A program made the translations under genes and the position numbers. Under the pieces are notes generated by a model. The model made no database searches. It saw only the letters and a program-made list of their open reading frames with translations, and was not told the DNA's origin. A stretch of 58,776 nt of DNA. It comes from a virus. The stretch is taken from positions 1 through 58,776 of IMG/VR virus record IMGVR_UViG_3300046167_000328. One strand, given 5' to 3'. Below, in pieces: positions 32,688-43,377 of this stretch (its first letter is position 1; every line of letters begins with the position of its first letter).

Positions 32688-33419
32688 ATGGGATTAGTAA
32701 CCGCAGCTGTAGTAGGCGCAGTAGGATCAGCTGTAGGTGCTGCTGTTGGAGCTAGTAAAGCTAAAAAAGCAGCAGGTAGAGCTAGAGACGCAAAAGCAGC
32801 AGCTGAAGCAGAGCTAAACACTTTAAAAGCTGGTAGACAAACAGTTATAAATCCATATGAGTCAACAACTGACTTATCTGGTTTAGCATCTGATCTATCT
32901 AGCTCACTATCAAACCCTTTTGCGAGCCTTGGTGTTGCAACTCAAGCTGCTGAGATACAAATAGAACAAGCTGATATAGCTTTAGCTAATACGTTAGACA
33001 CGATAAGAGCTACAGGATCAAGTGCCGGTGGAGCAACTGCGTTAGCGCAAGCGGCTTTAGCTAGTAAGAAAGGAGTGGCAGCAAACATAGAACAACAAGA
33101 AGCTCAAAACGAAAAACTAAAAGCTCAAGGAGAGCAGCAACTTCAAGCTCAAAAAATGTCCGAGCAACAACGTTTACAAAGTATTGCTATATCTGAAGGC
33201 CAAAGAGTTCAAGCTGCTGATGCTGCTGGTAAGCAATTTAAGTTTCAAGCTCAAGAAAACAGAACTAATGCTGATATGGATAGAGCAGCTGGTGCAATAT
33301 CGCAAGCCCAAGCTCAAGAGGCACAAGCTAACCAAGCTCAAGCGAGCGCTATAGCTGGAGGTATTTCAGCTATTGGAGGTATAGCTTCTAGTGCTATAGG
33401 AGCATTTGGAAAAAAGTAG
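32688..33419 (+). CDS. Internal virion protein, Ala/Gln-rich (243 aa, 274 aa with -1 frameshift)
   Basis: A hydrophobic Gly/Ala/Val N-terminus (VVGAVGSAVGAAVGASKAKK) is followed by helical Ala/Gln-rich coiled-coil sequence and a second hydrophobic Gly/Ala/Ile segment near the end. This resembles ejected core proteins such as T7 gp14, which form a channel in the host envelope. The ORF ends GGA AAA AAG TAG; A AAA AAG is the classical -1 slippery heptamer, and a -1 shift would extend it 31 codons to TAA at 33509-33511. Confidence 0.7.
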   Translation: MGLVTAAVVGAVGSAVGAAVGASKAKKAAGRARDAKAAAEAELNTLKAGRQTVINPYESTTDLSGLASDLSSSLSNPFASLGVATQAAEIQIEQADIALANTLDTIRATGSSAGGATALAQAALASKKGVAANIEQQEAQNEKLKAQGEQQLQAQKMSEQQRLQSIAISEGQRVQAADAAGKQFKFQAQENRTNADMDRAAGAISQAQAQEAQANQAQASAIAGGISAIGGIASSAIGAFGKK

Positions 33420-33511
33420 AGGCTCCGGCAACAGGTAAGCCCTCATTTAAAATGATAGACGTAACACAAGACTTTGGGCTTGATGATAATTATGGAACAA
33501 GAGTTAGTTAA
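33410..33511 (+). promoter_or_regulatory. Candidate -1 programmed frameshift site and extension
   Basis: A AAA AAG at 33410-33416 is directly followed by TAG, the dnaX-like arrangement. The -1 frame encodes VEAPATGKPSFKMIDVTQDF and 11 more residues, then TAA. A possible downstream stem (AAGCCC 33437-33442 with GGGCTT 33476-33481) has a long loop, so stimulation is uncertain. An A6-tract sequence error would look the same. Confidence 0.55.
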
Positions 33512-33523
33512 AAATAAAAAAAT

Positions 33524-35243
33524 ATGAGTTATAGAAATCCACCTATAATCGTAGATAGATCTACAGACGTTTGGGGAAAAGCAATAGCTGGTTTTGGGCA
33601 ACAAGTTGCTCAAGGAATCTTAAGTGTTAGCGAAGCTAGGAAGAAAAGCGGAAGCAGCTCAAGCAGCTCAAGCTAGAAAAGAAGCTCTTGCTCAACAAAA
33701 GCTAACAACAGCTACTAGAGCATCTTATATGGATGCGGCTAGGGATAAGTACATTCAAATCAAAAAAAATGGTGGGTTAAGCTTAGCTCAGCAATTTATG
33801 AAGCAAGTTGAAATTGATTTAAATGGTGCTGATGGAAAACCAGGGGCTATAGATGCTTCTGTTCAATTAGCTTTAAATACTAGTTTAGGTACAGACCAAA
33901 GAAAAGAGTATAATAAAATAGTAGATGGCGCTAAAATGTATCAAGCTGAAGCTGTTAGTGGTTTTGCAAACGTTATGTCTGGATTAGATTATGCAAAAGA
34001 AAAAGGTGATGATATGCAAACAAAACCTGGAGGTTGGACTTATAAAGGAGGTAATAAGAAGGAAAGATTTTCTAATCAATTATTACACTATGCACTTGAT
34101 ACAGATGTGATGATCAATGATGATGTTATAGAGGACAGAAAGACGTATAAAGGTAAAGAAGGAGAAATATTTGTAGAGGGTATAACATTAGTTCCTGTAG
34201 AACAGTTTAATGAAGGTGGTACTTTTGCGGAAACATTAGATGAAGGTGAATTGAAAGATGTAGAAAAAGTCACTAAAGGAGATAAGGTTTATTATAAATT
34301 TTCTAGCAAAAAAGACGTAAGACAGTGGGATGGTGAGCTTGTAACAGATATTCCAGCTTTACCAGACTATTCTAAGGTTTACCAAGAGGTTAATGTAGAA
34401 AATGATAAGGGTTCTGTAAATACAAACCTAGTAAGTGAAATTGAAAGAACAGAAGGTGGTTACGATGTTAAAGAGAAAATATTAGACATTGGCACTATAA
34501 GAAATAACTTAGAGTCAGTTATGAGCGGTCAAGCTAGTAGAATAATGGCGGGTTCAGATCAAGAAATTCAAGCTTTCCTTACTTTTGGATTAGAAAAAGG
34601 TGGTATGACTATCAAGAAATTCAATGAAACTGAGCAAGATCCTAGTAAAAGAGTAGAATATATAAAAGATGCATTGATAAATGACTCTATTAATAAAAAA
34701 TTCTCAAGTGAATTTGGTAGCACTAGATTAGCTACCGTTGAAGATGTTGAAAGGATAAAAGCAGCTAACCCTAGCTCTACAATAAAAGTAGGTCAAGAAA
34801 TTAGATTTAGCATAGATAAACAAAGTAAGGTTGAACCAGAAGAAACAAGTGAACCAACACAGTTTGAAATAAAAGTAGAAGATGCAATTAAAATAGCTCC
34901 AGAAACACTTGAAAATATGACATCGCCTAAATCTGTAGGTGCTTACTATACAAACAAAAAAATTGGAGGAAAAACTATTATTAACGCAAGAATAAAAACA
35001 TCGACTTCAGAAGTTAAATCACAAGGTAAAACTCCAAAAACACTAGAGTTAGATTTTGTATCAGGATCTACCACTGCCGGAGGTGAAAGAACTGAATTTA
35101 CAGACACTATGAAGTTTGATTTAAATAATCCAACTAGAGTAAAGACGTTGATAGATCTACTTCCTGATAGCGATATCTTAAAGAAACAGTTAAAAGATTT
35201 ATTAAACAAAAAATCAAAGAACGTTAACCAAGATTTTAACTAA
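33524..35243 (+). CDS. Structural/internal virion protein with a frameshift near residue 41
   Basis: ATG 33524 opens MSYRNPPIIVDRSTDVWGKA and continues to about EARKK, then runs into a Ser repeat and stops at 33676. The next frame continues the same protein sensibly (KAEAAQAAQARKEAL...) to 35243. A skip of one A in the AAAA at 33644-33647 would fuse them into about 572 residues. The long part is Lys/Glu-rich with a helical N-terminal third (to about residue 130) and a beta-rich centre. It precedes the giant internal protein; an ejected core protein (T7 gp15-like position) is plausible. Confidence 0.65.
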
Positions 35244-35259
35244 TAAAATTAAATAAAAT

Positions 35260-38200
35260 ATGCCAGTAAAAAGATATGAAGTTGACGGTAATCCTTATGA
35301 TGTATCTGATGCCAAAGAACAAGAATTTTTAAGTAAATTTAGTAATGCTGTTTTTATAAATGTTTTAGATGAAGACACTAACGAGTTAGAAGAAACTGTT
35401 GAAACAGTGGAAAAGTTAGACGGTGCTGCAAAAAAGGATGCGGATGTAGTACCAGTAGCAACTCCAAGCAGAGCATCTATAATTGCGGGTGTTCAACCAG
35501 AAGTTACGGAATCACTATCGGTAGATACTTCTTCGGAGTTAGAAGATCCTGAACCTAAAAAATCACAAGAAAGCGGTGAGGTAACTTTAGAGCAGTATAA
35601 AATAATGACTGCTGATCAGAAGAGGAAGTTAAGTTACCGTGACAGGCAAAGGTTACCTAGAGAACTAGCAAAGCAAAAGAAAAAGCTAGAGAACCAAGAT
35701 AGATTAAAAGCCGAGGCAATTGTAGCTGGCAATGTAATAGAAGACAGAATAAAAAATATACCAAAAGAAGACATAGTAGCTGTACAAGCTAATGAGTATT
35801 TTGGACCTATAAAAACCAGAAGCGACAGAACGACTGTAAGTAGAACTATGGTTGGCCAAATGGGTCCAACTGTATCTTTTGAACCCACTTTTGATTCAGA
35901 CGAAAGCTATACTAAATACCTAAAACAAACTTTAGGTGATAAGTATGATCAATACTTAGAATACAATAAAACAAAAGAAATAACACCTCTAAACGATCAA
36001 AACGAGTCTCAATTGAGAGCTATATATGATGAAGCTGAGACAAAGGTCAAAGACAAAGTATACAACAACAGTTTATTCAATGTTTCAGAAGATGTACAAG
36101 AGTACATGGTGGCTAGTCCAAAATTCGCTAGTGGAGCAGAAAGCATAGAAGCTCAAAAGTTTTTAGTTAAAGATCAAGAAGAAACTTTAATAAAAAACAT
36201 TGAAAGTTACAAAACTGCTAAAAAAGAATGGGAGTCTCAAGCTTTGCCGCTTAATAAAGAAATTAAAGATCTTAAGACTCAAATAGATAGATTTACTTTT
36301 TACGCTGAAGGCGCAAGCCAAGAGCAGGCTGATCAATACAATGAACTGATACAAACCTATAACTCTAAAATACAACAATGGGAGGAGAAAGGTTTTAATG
36401 AATTACCGGCTTTTGTAAACTCCCAATACAAACTAGTAAATTCACAGCAAAAGGATTATTCTAAAATGCGTGAAGACTCTAGGAGAGCTTTAATAGACTC
36501 TGATTTATTTGAAAAAAATCTAAAACAAGATTATAGTGCAAGCGCTAGGGTTGGTAGGGTTTTTGATGAGTTTTTTGTACAGTCTACTAGAAACTTTTTA
36601 GACTTAACAGCTGAGTTAGGATTGAAAGGTGCTAAAGCAGCAGGTATAGGCGGATTCACTCCTCTCTCCTTCTTATCAAGCCCAGAAAATTCTGCAAAAG
36701 TAGACTCTGTAATAGAGACAATACAAAAAAATAATAAGAACTACAACTTAAGTATGGCCTCTGAAAGAGAGAACATACCAACATCTCCGTCAATAGATGA
36801 TATAGGTAAAAATGGTTTATCCGTATGGGACTGGACGTCTATAACATTTCAAGATAATTCAGCCACTATAGCTACTACACTTGCGCCAGCACTAGCATCT
36901 TTGAAAGGAGCTTCTGGAGTTAAAGCTGCTTTTAAAACTGCAAGCTATGCTGCTAGGAAAAAAGCTTTGCAAAATCAAAAAAAGCTTTGGTTAGCTGGTA
37001 AAAGAACTGTTCAAGGAACTTTCTTTGTAGCTGAAACAGGTGGTAAATATGGAGAAATGCAAACGGACGAAGCGTCTAGAGAACAAGAAATAAAGTTTTT
37101 ATACTCAAAACTAGATAACACTGAAGACATAGATCAGAAAACTGAAATATATAACAGAATTACTGAACTAGAAGAGGTAGAAGACTACACTCTACTTCAA
37201 AAAGCTTTTACATCTTTTGGAGCTGGAACTACAGCTACGCTTTTTGAGAGTTTAGGTACTTTAAAAATGTTAGAACCAGCTAAAGGTTTAGCTAAGCAAA
37301 TAGGTGTTAAAGCTGCTAAAAAAGAATTATACAAGCAACCAGTTAGATTCGCAGCTAACTTAACAGGCGCAACATTGGCAGGTTTAAAATCTATGCCAAA
37401 GAATATTAGTGGTGAAATAGCAGAAGAAGTACTTACAGAAGTATCTCACAATGGTTTAGATATATTAGTTTTAGATGAAAACAAGTCTATGTTTGAGGGA
37501 ATAAACAAAGATTTTTTAGCAAGTACTGGTTTAAGCACTATTGGTATAATGGGGCCTAAATCAGCTGGTAACGTATTTAACATCATTAAAAGTGAATTTA
37601 GAAGTAAAAGCGAAATATTCAATAACCAGAAATTAGCTAGAGAACTTATAGATCTTAATGAGTCAACAACTCCAGATAATTCAAAACAACTTAGAGGTAG
37701 AAAAAGACAAATATTAAAACAACTAGCGCTTAGCGATGCTATTAGCTTGCATAAGTTAAGGTATATGACAGCAGATCAAATAGAAGAAGTTGCTGACATT
37801 AATAGACAAATGAGGCAAGTTAATGGTAAGTTTAGGCAATTAGGTAATTTAGGTGACTTGGGTGAAGCTGAGAACAAACGAGTTAAAAAACAACTAGAGG
37901 ATGAGTACTCTAGCTTAGCTACCGCTAGGCAAGAACTTCTAGACGCTAAACAAAGATCAAACACTAAGAAGGCTGCAAGCATGAACAAGGCTTTAGGTGA
38001 TGCTGCTCAAAACTCTAACGCTGCTTTTTTATATGGTGTTAATGATTTCTTTAATGAACTCACTATGACTCAAATGGGTGATGGTGATTTTATTTCTATA
38101 GAAAGTGAAATACAAGAAGGTGGTAATATAAAGTACAAAAACCTAGATAAGCAGCTTGCTAAGTATAAAGGCAAAATAGTTAAAGCTATCAACGATGAAA

Positions 38201-41200
38201 CTGGAAAAGAAGTAGATGTTGATGCTTTTGAGTATTTAAAAGAAAACATAGAGAATAACAAGTTTAATGCTACTCAATTATTCGGGGATATTATAGTAAA
38301 CCAAACTGTTATAGATAAAACAATAGCAAGTAAACCAACTGGTACAGATGCTCAGTATGCTGCTATCGCGCCGCTAGAAGAGCTGTTCCATTTAAGTGTA
38401 GCTCAGAAGGGTATAAAGTTTGATACTACAGCTAAAAACGCTGTTCTAGAAGCCGAAAATATACTAAAAGAAAAGAGAGATCTTGGAGTTATTTCTGAAA
38501 AAGACTATAATGGTCTAAAGAAAAGATTTGATCAATATAGAAGTGAAGATAGTAAAGATTTTGACGCTGAAGAATTTATAGCTCAAATGAATAACGCTAT
38601 ATCTTTAGGTGCTATAAACAGATCTGATATAGAATCAGCACCATCATTTAAAAAGTTTTTAAACAACACTATTAGATCCACATTTGGTGATATGTCTTGG
38701 ATGTTGAAGTTAGAAAACTCTGACGATGTTTTTAATCTTGTTAAAAATTTCCAATCAGACGTTTCTAAAGGTGTTACTTTTCAAGCACCTGAAAGAGAAA
38801 AGCTTAAAACATCTCTATCTGAAGATATTCAAAACGAAATAGAAGCACTAGAAGATAGTTATTTTGATGGAGAAATAGATGAGTATCAGTTCGAGCAAAA
38901 GCGCGATAATTTAGATATAAAGCTTAGGCAAGCAGAAGAATCTGAAAAAGCTGAAAAAGCCGCTGCTGTTGAGCAAGTTGAAACTGAAGTAGTAGAAGAT
39001 GTAGACATCAAATCAACAGAGCAAATTAAAAAAATAGATAATATAGTTAAAAAAGCTACTGCGCAAAAACTTGAAGCGCCAAGTATATCTGATAAGAATA
39101 AAAAAATAGCTTCAATTAATGAAGACATTGTAAAAGAAATGACAGCTCTAGGAGCTAATAGAATTTCAGAAATAGAAGATAAAGACATTAGGCAGTCTAT
39201 AGTAGATAGATTAGGTAGAAATAATGTAGGTGCTGTCACAGAGTTAGCAAAAAAAGCAGCTTTTAAAGGTAAAAACTTAGTATTAGATGAAAAACTAAAA
39301 GTAGGTTACGATGAATTTAAAGGAGGTTTTAGCTCGGAGCTATCTTCACTTATAAATTCTTATAAAGCAAATGTTGACGGTAAAGAAGTTCCTTTTGGTG
39401 CTTATATGAACCAAAACCTTCCTCTTAGATACCCTGCAATACTTAGAAGATCTTTAGAAGGTAAACTAAAAAATTCTGAAAGTTTATCTAGTGACAAGAA
39501 TATAAAGAAGGAAGTAGCAAATATCGAAGATGACACTAATCAGTTTGAACTAGGTGGACAAAATGATTCTAGTGAAGTGTTAGAAGTTGATCAGATCGAT
39601 GTAAGAAAGTTTGGACCAGCTAGAGATAAAGTTGATGAAATAGATAAGATAGTACAAGTTGAAGAAGGAGAAAGACCTACGTATAAACAATTAACAAATA
39701 AGTATTTAGACGAAGTATCAATGGAGCTGTTTAATGTTCCAGGTAAGAAAATTAAAGGTGGAGCTACTTTAAAAGATAGTGAAGCTAAATCATTACAAGC
39801 ATTATTTATAAATCCTAATAATGTTAGAAAACTTTTCAAAACAATGCCTCCTTATAATGTTGCTGGTAGTCAAACTACTATAGGTGAGCAGGGTGAGATT
39901 ATTGATGTATCTAAAGATATGAAAGGTGTATCTATAGGATTGTCTAATAAATTTATGAAAAAATTCTATCAGCCAGTTACTAGAGCAATACCCGGTATCT
40001 CTAGTCCAAAAGGTAGAAGTTTAGGTGCTAGTAGTCAAGGACAAGTATATGAATTAAAACCAGAATTTAGAGGTAGAATAACAAACGACGCTATAAAAGA
40101 TATTCAAAGAAGTGTTGGTGTAACTGAAAAAGGTGTTCCGTCTGAAAAAATATCTGATGCTAATAGAAGTAAATATGGTACTACATTAACTGGTTTTGCA
40201 AAAACCTATGTAGCTAACGTTATAAACATTGCGGGTAGATCTAAACAAACCGACAAGCAAGAACAAGCAGATACTGGTGCTGGTAAAGCTAGTATAATGC
40301 TTAGTAAAGCTGATTCAAGTTTCCTTGCTATAACCGGTAAAAATGCTAAAATAGATTTTAATGATAAGAAAATAGTTGAAAAGCTAAAAAAAGATGTGTT
40401 CTCTATACTAGGAAACAAAGAGTTCGATGGCTTTAGTGAAGAAGATTTTGTTAGATATCTACTGCCTTTGGCTACTAAAGGGTATGACTATGGGTTTAAA
40501 ACAGTGGATGGTAAAAAAGTTTTAGTTGAAGACTCTAAAAATACTAGAAACGTAATATTTCAAGGTAGAAAAGACTTCTTTAAGTCTTATAACGAATATA
40601 GAAAAAGCAAAGGTTTAAAAAAGATAACATGGAAACCTAGATTTAGATCTATTACTTTTACAGACTCTTCGGGTAAAAAGAAAACAATAAAGCTAGCTAC
40701 GTTAAAAAATCAATCAGCTGTAGGATTAAACTCAGGTAAATTTATTCAAACACTAGATGATAGAGTTTTAACAGCTCAAGATCAAAGAAATGGTTTAAAG
40801 AGAATTTCAGTAGCTTTAAAGAAGTTTGTTGATGAAAATCCAAATGATGTAACTACTGTACCAATGTTTTTAACTATGTTAAATAGCAACACAGATGGTT
40901 TGGTCAGAACAGCAGCTATACCTAAGTGGATAATGTACAAGGAAGGCTTAAAAGACTCAGACTACGTATATGAACATACTCAAACAGCTTCTGACACTAT
41001 AGTAGAGTTAATGAGGGCTATATACAAAAGTAAAAACAACGCTGAGCTATTGACAGAGTTTGATAATATAATGAAGAACTTTGATGTTGCTATTATTCCT
41101 AAAGAAAACGATATAAAGCTTAATAATAGGTTTAGATATAATGGGCCTAGAGAAGGTGATGTATCAAAAGGAGACTATAAAGTTAAAATTAAATATCCTG

Positions 41201-43377
41201 GAGAAAATGGATTTCCTGTTAGGTATGAAGCAGCTAATAGACTAGATAACGCTGGTATAAAGCTACAATTGCTGTCTGATTTTGCAAATAAAGATACTCA
41301 ATCTAAAGGCACAATAAAACAATCTAAAGCATCTGATCTTAAGTTAAGTAAAGATTTTAACAAGATATTAGAAAACAAATCAGGTATACCTAGTAAAAAG
41401 AAATATGGTATTGTTGAAGCTATAACAAAAGGTGAAAATAAAGGTAGATTTAATTTCTTTATACCTCCTTCAGCAGAAGATTTTGTTGGTTTGTTATATC
41501 CTACTCTTGGTAAAGGTAAAGTTGGTGATGATCAATTAGCTTGGTATAAAGCTAATTTAATAGACCCATTTGCTGAAGCTGTTAACAAGCTTAGTAAAGC
41601 TCGTGTGTATTTAACAAACACTTATAATCAACTTAAAAAGCAATTAGACGTTGTACCTAAGGATTTAGCTAAAAAAATAAAAGGAACAGATTACACTAAA
41701 GAGCAAGCTGTTAGAGTATATATATGGAATAAGCAAAAAATGGATATTCCTGGTATTAGTAAAAGAGATCTTAGTAAGTTAAGTAAGTTTATAGCAGATG
41801 ACGCTAAACTAAAGGCGTTTGCTGATCAACTAATAAACATGCAACTAGGTGATGGTTATGCAAAACCAAAAGAAGGTTGGCCTGCTGGAACTATAACAAC
41901 AGATATACTTGAAGGATTGAACACCGCTAAAAGAGCCAAGTATTTAAAAAATTGGCAATCAAATGTAGACGCTATATTCAGTGATGACAATTTAAATAAG
42001 CTTCAAGCTATATACGGTTTAAATTATAGAAAAGCATTGACTAATATATTAGAAAGGATGAAGACTGGTAGAAATAGAAATTTCCCAGGAGACACTTTAA
42101 CAGGTAGATTTACTGACTGGTTAACTGGTAGTGTTGGTGCAATAATGTTCTTTAATACTAGATCAGCGGTGCTGCAAACAATATCAGCTATAAACTTTAT
42201 AAATTTTAAAGATAATAACATATTCGCAGCCGCTAAAGCATTTGCTAATCAAAAACAATACTGGGCAGACTTTATGACGTTAATGAACTCTGACTTCTTA
42301 AAAGAAAGACGTGGAGGTTTACGTATGAATGTAAACGAAGCAGATATTGCTGACATGGCTAAAAAAGGTGGTGTTAGAGGAGTTATAAGTAAGTTACTAG
42401 AGCTAGGTTTTCTACCTACGCAAATCGCTGATAGTTTTGCAATTGCTTCCGGTGGATCTACTTTCTATAGAAATAGAATTAACACGTACTTAAAACAAAA
42501 GGATGCTAACGGTAATAATTTATATAGTAAAAAATTAGCGGAGAAAAAAGCATTTGAAGATTTTAGAGAAACAGCTGAAGAGTCACAACAGTCGTCTAGA
42601 CCTGATAGAATATCTATGCAACAAGCAAGTTCATTAGGACGTACTGTATTGGCTTTTGCTAACACGCCAGCTCAATATGCTAGAATAATAAAAAAAGCCG
42701 CTAGTGATCTTAAGAATGGCCGAGGGGATCGTAAAGAAAACATATCTAAGATAATTTATTACGGAGTAGCTCAAAACCTTATATTTAACGCTTTACAGCA
42801 AGCTTTATTTGCTCTTGCTTTTAGCGACGAAGAACCTGAAGATGAGAAGAAAGAAGAGAAGTACTTGAACATAGCTAACGGCATGTTAGATTCAATACTT
42901 AGAGGTACTGGAGTTGGTGGTGCTATTGTAACTGTTGGTAAAAACACACTTATCAAAATGGCTAAAGAACTTAAAAAAGACAGGCCTCAACTTAAGAACA
43001 TAGCTCTTGAAGCAGCTAAAATATCTCCTCCTTTAGCGGCAAAATTATCTAGGTTACAACAAGCAGGTAGATCTTATGATTGGAACAAAGAAGAGATGAG
43101 GACAAGAGGTTTAAGTTTAGATAACCCTGCTTTTTTAGCTGGCGCTAATGTTGTTACAGCTTTAACAAATATACCTCTTGACAGAGCTATTAAAAAAGCT
43201 AACAATGTTGTTTCCGCTACTTCACAAGACCTTGAAACCTGGGAACGTATAGGTTTACTTGGAGGTTGGCAAGACTGGGAGTTAGGTATTGACAAAAAAG
43301 ATAAAAAAGAAAAGAAAAAACCAAGTAAAATTACAAGAAAAAAAGGAGTAATTAGAAAAAGAGTAACAAGAAAGTAG
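35260..43377 (+). CDS. Giant internal virion protein (2705 aa)
   Basis: Begins MPVKRYEVDGNPYDVSDAKE. Probably an ejected internal core/polyvalent protein, by size, by position before the lysis gene and by a helical, Lys/Glu-rich, multi-domain make-up. A coiled region spans about 290-420 and a hydrophobic Ala/Thr stretch about 530-560. Around residue 1040 APLEELFHLSVAQKG followed by DAEEFIAQM looks like a zincin motif whose first His is replaced. Residues about 2280-2560 hold helical membrane-like segments (GSVGAIMFFNTRSAVLQTIS, NLIFNALQQALFALAFSD). A basic tail (KKKPSKITRKKGVIRKRVTR) closes it. No RNA polymerase or lysozyme motif was found. Confidence 0.7.
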   Translation: MPVKRYEVDGNPYDVSDAKEQEFLSKFSNAVFINVLDEDTNELEETVETVEKLDGAAKKDADVVPVATPSRASIIAGVQPEVTESLSVDTSSELEDPEPKKSQESGEVTLEQYKIMTADQKRKLSYRDRQRLPRELAKQKKKLENQDRLKAEAIVAGNVIEDRIKNIPKEDIVAVQANEYFGPIKTRSDRTTVSRTMVGQMGPTVSFEPTFDSDESYTKYLKQTLGDKYDQYLEYNKTKEITPLNDQNESQLRAIYDEAETKVKDKVYNNSLFNVSEDVQEYMVASPKFASGAESIEAQKFLVKDQEETLIKNIESYKTAKKEWESQALPLNKEIKDLKTQIDRFTFYAEGASQEQADQYNELIQTYNSKIQQWEEKGFNELPAFVNSQYKLVNSQQKDYSKMREDSRRALIDSDLFEKNLKQDYSASARVGRVFDEFFVQSTRNFLDLTAELGLKGAKAAGIGGFTPLSFLSSPENSAKVDSVIETIQKNNKNYNLSMASERENIPTSPSIDDIGKNGLSVWDWTSITFQDNSATIATTLAPALASLKGASGVKAAFKTASYAARKKALQNQKKLWLAGKRTVQGTFFVAETGGKYGEMQTDEASREQEIKFLYSKLDNTEDIDQKTEIYNRITELEEVEDYTLLQKAFTSFGAGTTATLFESLGTLKMLEPAKGLAKQIGVKAAKKELYKQPVRFAANLTGATLAGLKSMPKNISGEIAEEVLTEVSHNGLDILVLDENKSMFEGINKDFLASTGLSTIGIMGPKSAGNVFNIIKSEFRSKSEIFNNQKLARELIDLNESTTPDNSKQLRGRKRQILKQLALSDAISLHKLRYMTADQIEEVADINRQMRQVNGKFRQLGNLGDLGEAENKRVKKQLEDEYSSLATARQELLDAKQRSNTKKAASMNKALGDAAQNSNAAFLYGVNDFFNELTMTQMGDGDFISIESEIQEGGNIKYKNLDKQLAKYKGKIVKAINDETGKEVDVDAFEYLKENIENNKFNATQLFGDIIVNQTVIDKTIASKPTGTDAQYAAIAPLEELFHLSVAQKGIKFDTTAKNAVLEAENILKEKRDLGVISEKDYNGLKKRFDQYRSEDSKDFDAEEFIAQMNNAISLGAINRSDIESAPSFKKFLNNTIRSTFGDMSWMLKLENSDDVFNLVKNFQSDVSKGVTFQAPEREKLKTSLSEDIQNEIEALEDSYFDGEIDEYQFEQKRDNLDIKLRQAEESEKAEKAAAVEQVETEVVEDVDIKSTEQIKKIDNIVKKATAQKLEAPSISDKNKKIASINEDIVKEMTALGANRISEIEDKDIRQSIVDRLGRNNVGAVTELAKKAAFKGKNLVLDEKLKVGYDEFKGGFSSELSSLINSYKANVDGKEVPFGAYMNQNLPLRYPAILRRSLEGKLKNSESLSSDKNIKKEVANIEDDTNQFELGGQNDSSEVLEVDQIDVRKFGPARDKVDEIDKIVQVEEGERPTYKQLTNKYLDEVSMELFNVPGKKIKGGATLKDSEAKSLQALFINPNNVRKLFKTMPPYNVAGSQTTIGEQGEIIDVSKDMKGVSIGLSNKFMKKFYQPVTRAIPGISSPKGRSLGASSQGQVYELKPEFRGRITNDAIKDIQRSVGVTEKGVPSEKISDANRSKYGTTLTGFAKTYVANVINIAGRSKQTDKQEQADTGAGKASIMLSKADSSFLAITGKNAKIDFNDKKIVEKLKKDVFSILGNKEFDGFSEEDFVRYLLPLATKGYDYGFKTVDGKKVLVEDSKNTRNVIFQGRKDFFKSYNEYRKSKGLKKITWKPRFRSITFTDSSGKKKTIKLATLKNQSAVGLNSGKFIQTLDDRVLTAQDQRNGLKRISVALKKFVDENPNDVTTVPMFLTMLNSNTDGLVRTAAIPKWIMYKEGLKDSDYVYEHTQTASDTIVELMRAIYKSKNNAELLTEFDNIMKNFDVAIIPKENDIKLNNRFRYNGPREGDVSKGDYKVKIKYPGENGFPVRYEAANRLDNAGIKLQLLSDFANKDTQSKGTIKQSKASDLKLSKDFNKILENKSGIPSKKKYGIVEAITKGENKGRFNFFIPPSAEDFVGLLYPTLGKGKVGDDQLAWYKANLIDPFAEAVNKLSKARVYLTNTYNQLKKQLDVVPKDLAKKIKGTDYTKEQAVRVYIWNKQKMDIPGISKRDLSKLSKFIADDAKLKAFADQLINMQLGDGYAKPKEGWPAGTITTDILEGLNTAKRAKYLKNWQSNVDAIFSDDNLNKLQAIYGLNYRKALTNILERMKTGRNRNFPGDTLTGRFTDWLTGSVGAIMFFNTRSAVLQTISAINFINFKDNNIFAAAKAFANQKQYWADFMTLMNSDFLKERRGGLRMNVNEADIADMAKKGGVRGVISKLLELGFLPTQIADSFAIASGGSTFYRNRINTYLKQKDANGNNLYSKKLAEKKAFEDFRETAEESQQSSRPDRISMQQASSLGRTVLAFANTPAQYARIIKKAASDLKNGRGDRKENISKIIYYGVAQNLIFNALQQALFALAFSDEEPEDEKKEEKYLNIANGMLDSILRGTGVGGAIVTVGKNTLIKMAKELKKDRPQLKNIALEAAKISPPLAAKLSRLQQAGRSYDWNKEEMRTRGLSLDNPAFLAGANVVTALTNIPLDRAIKKANNVVSATSQDLETWERIGLLGGWQDWELGIDKKDKKEKKKPSKITRKKGVIRKRVTRK

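Noticed and set aside
35260-43377. Virion-packaged RNA polymerase (N4 or crAss type) within the giant protein
   Set aside because: No DxDxD-type catalytic motif or other polymerase signature was seen; only helical, zincin-like and membrane-like segments.
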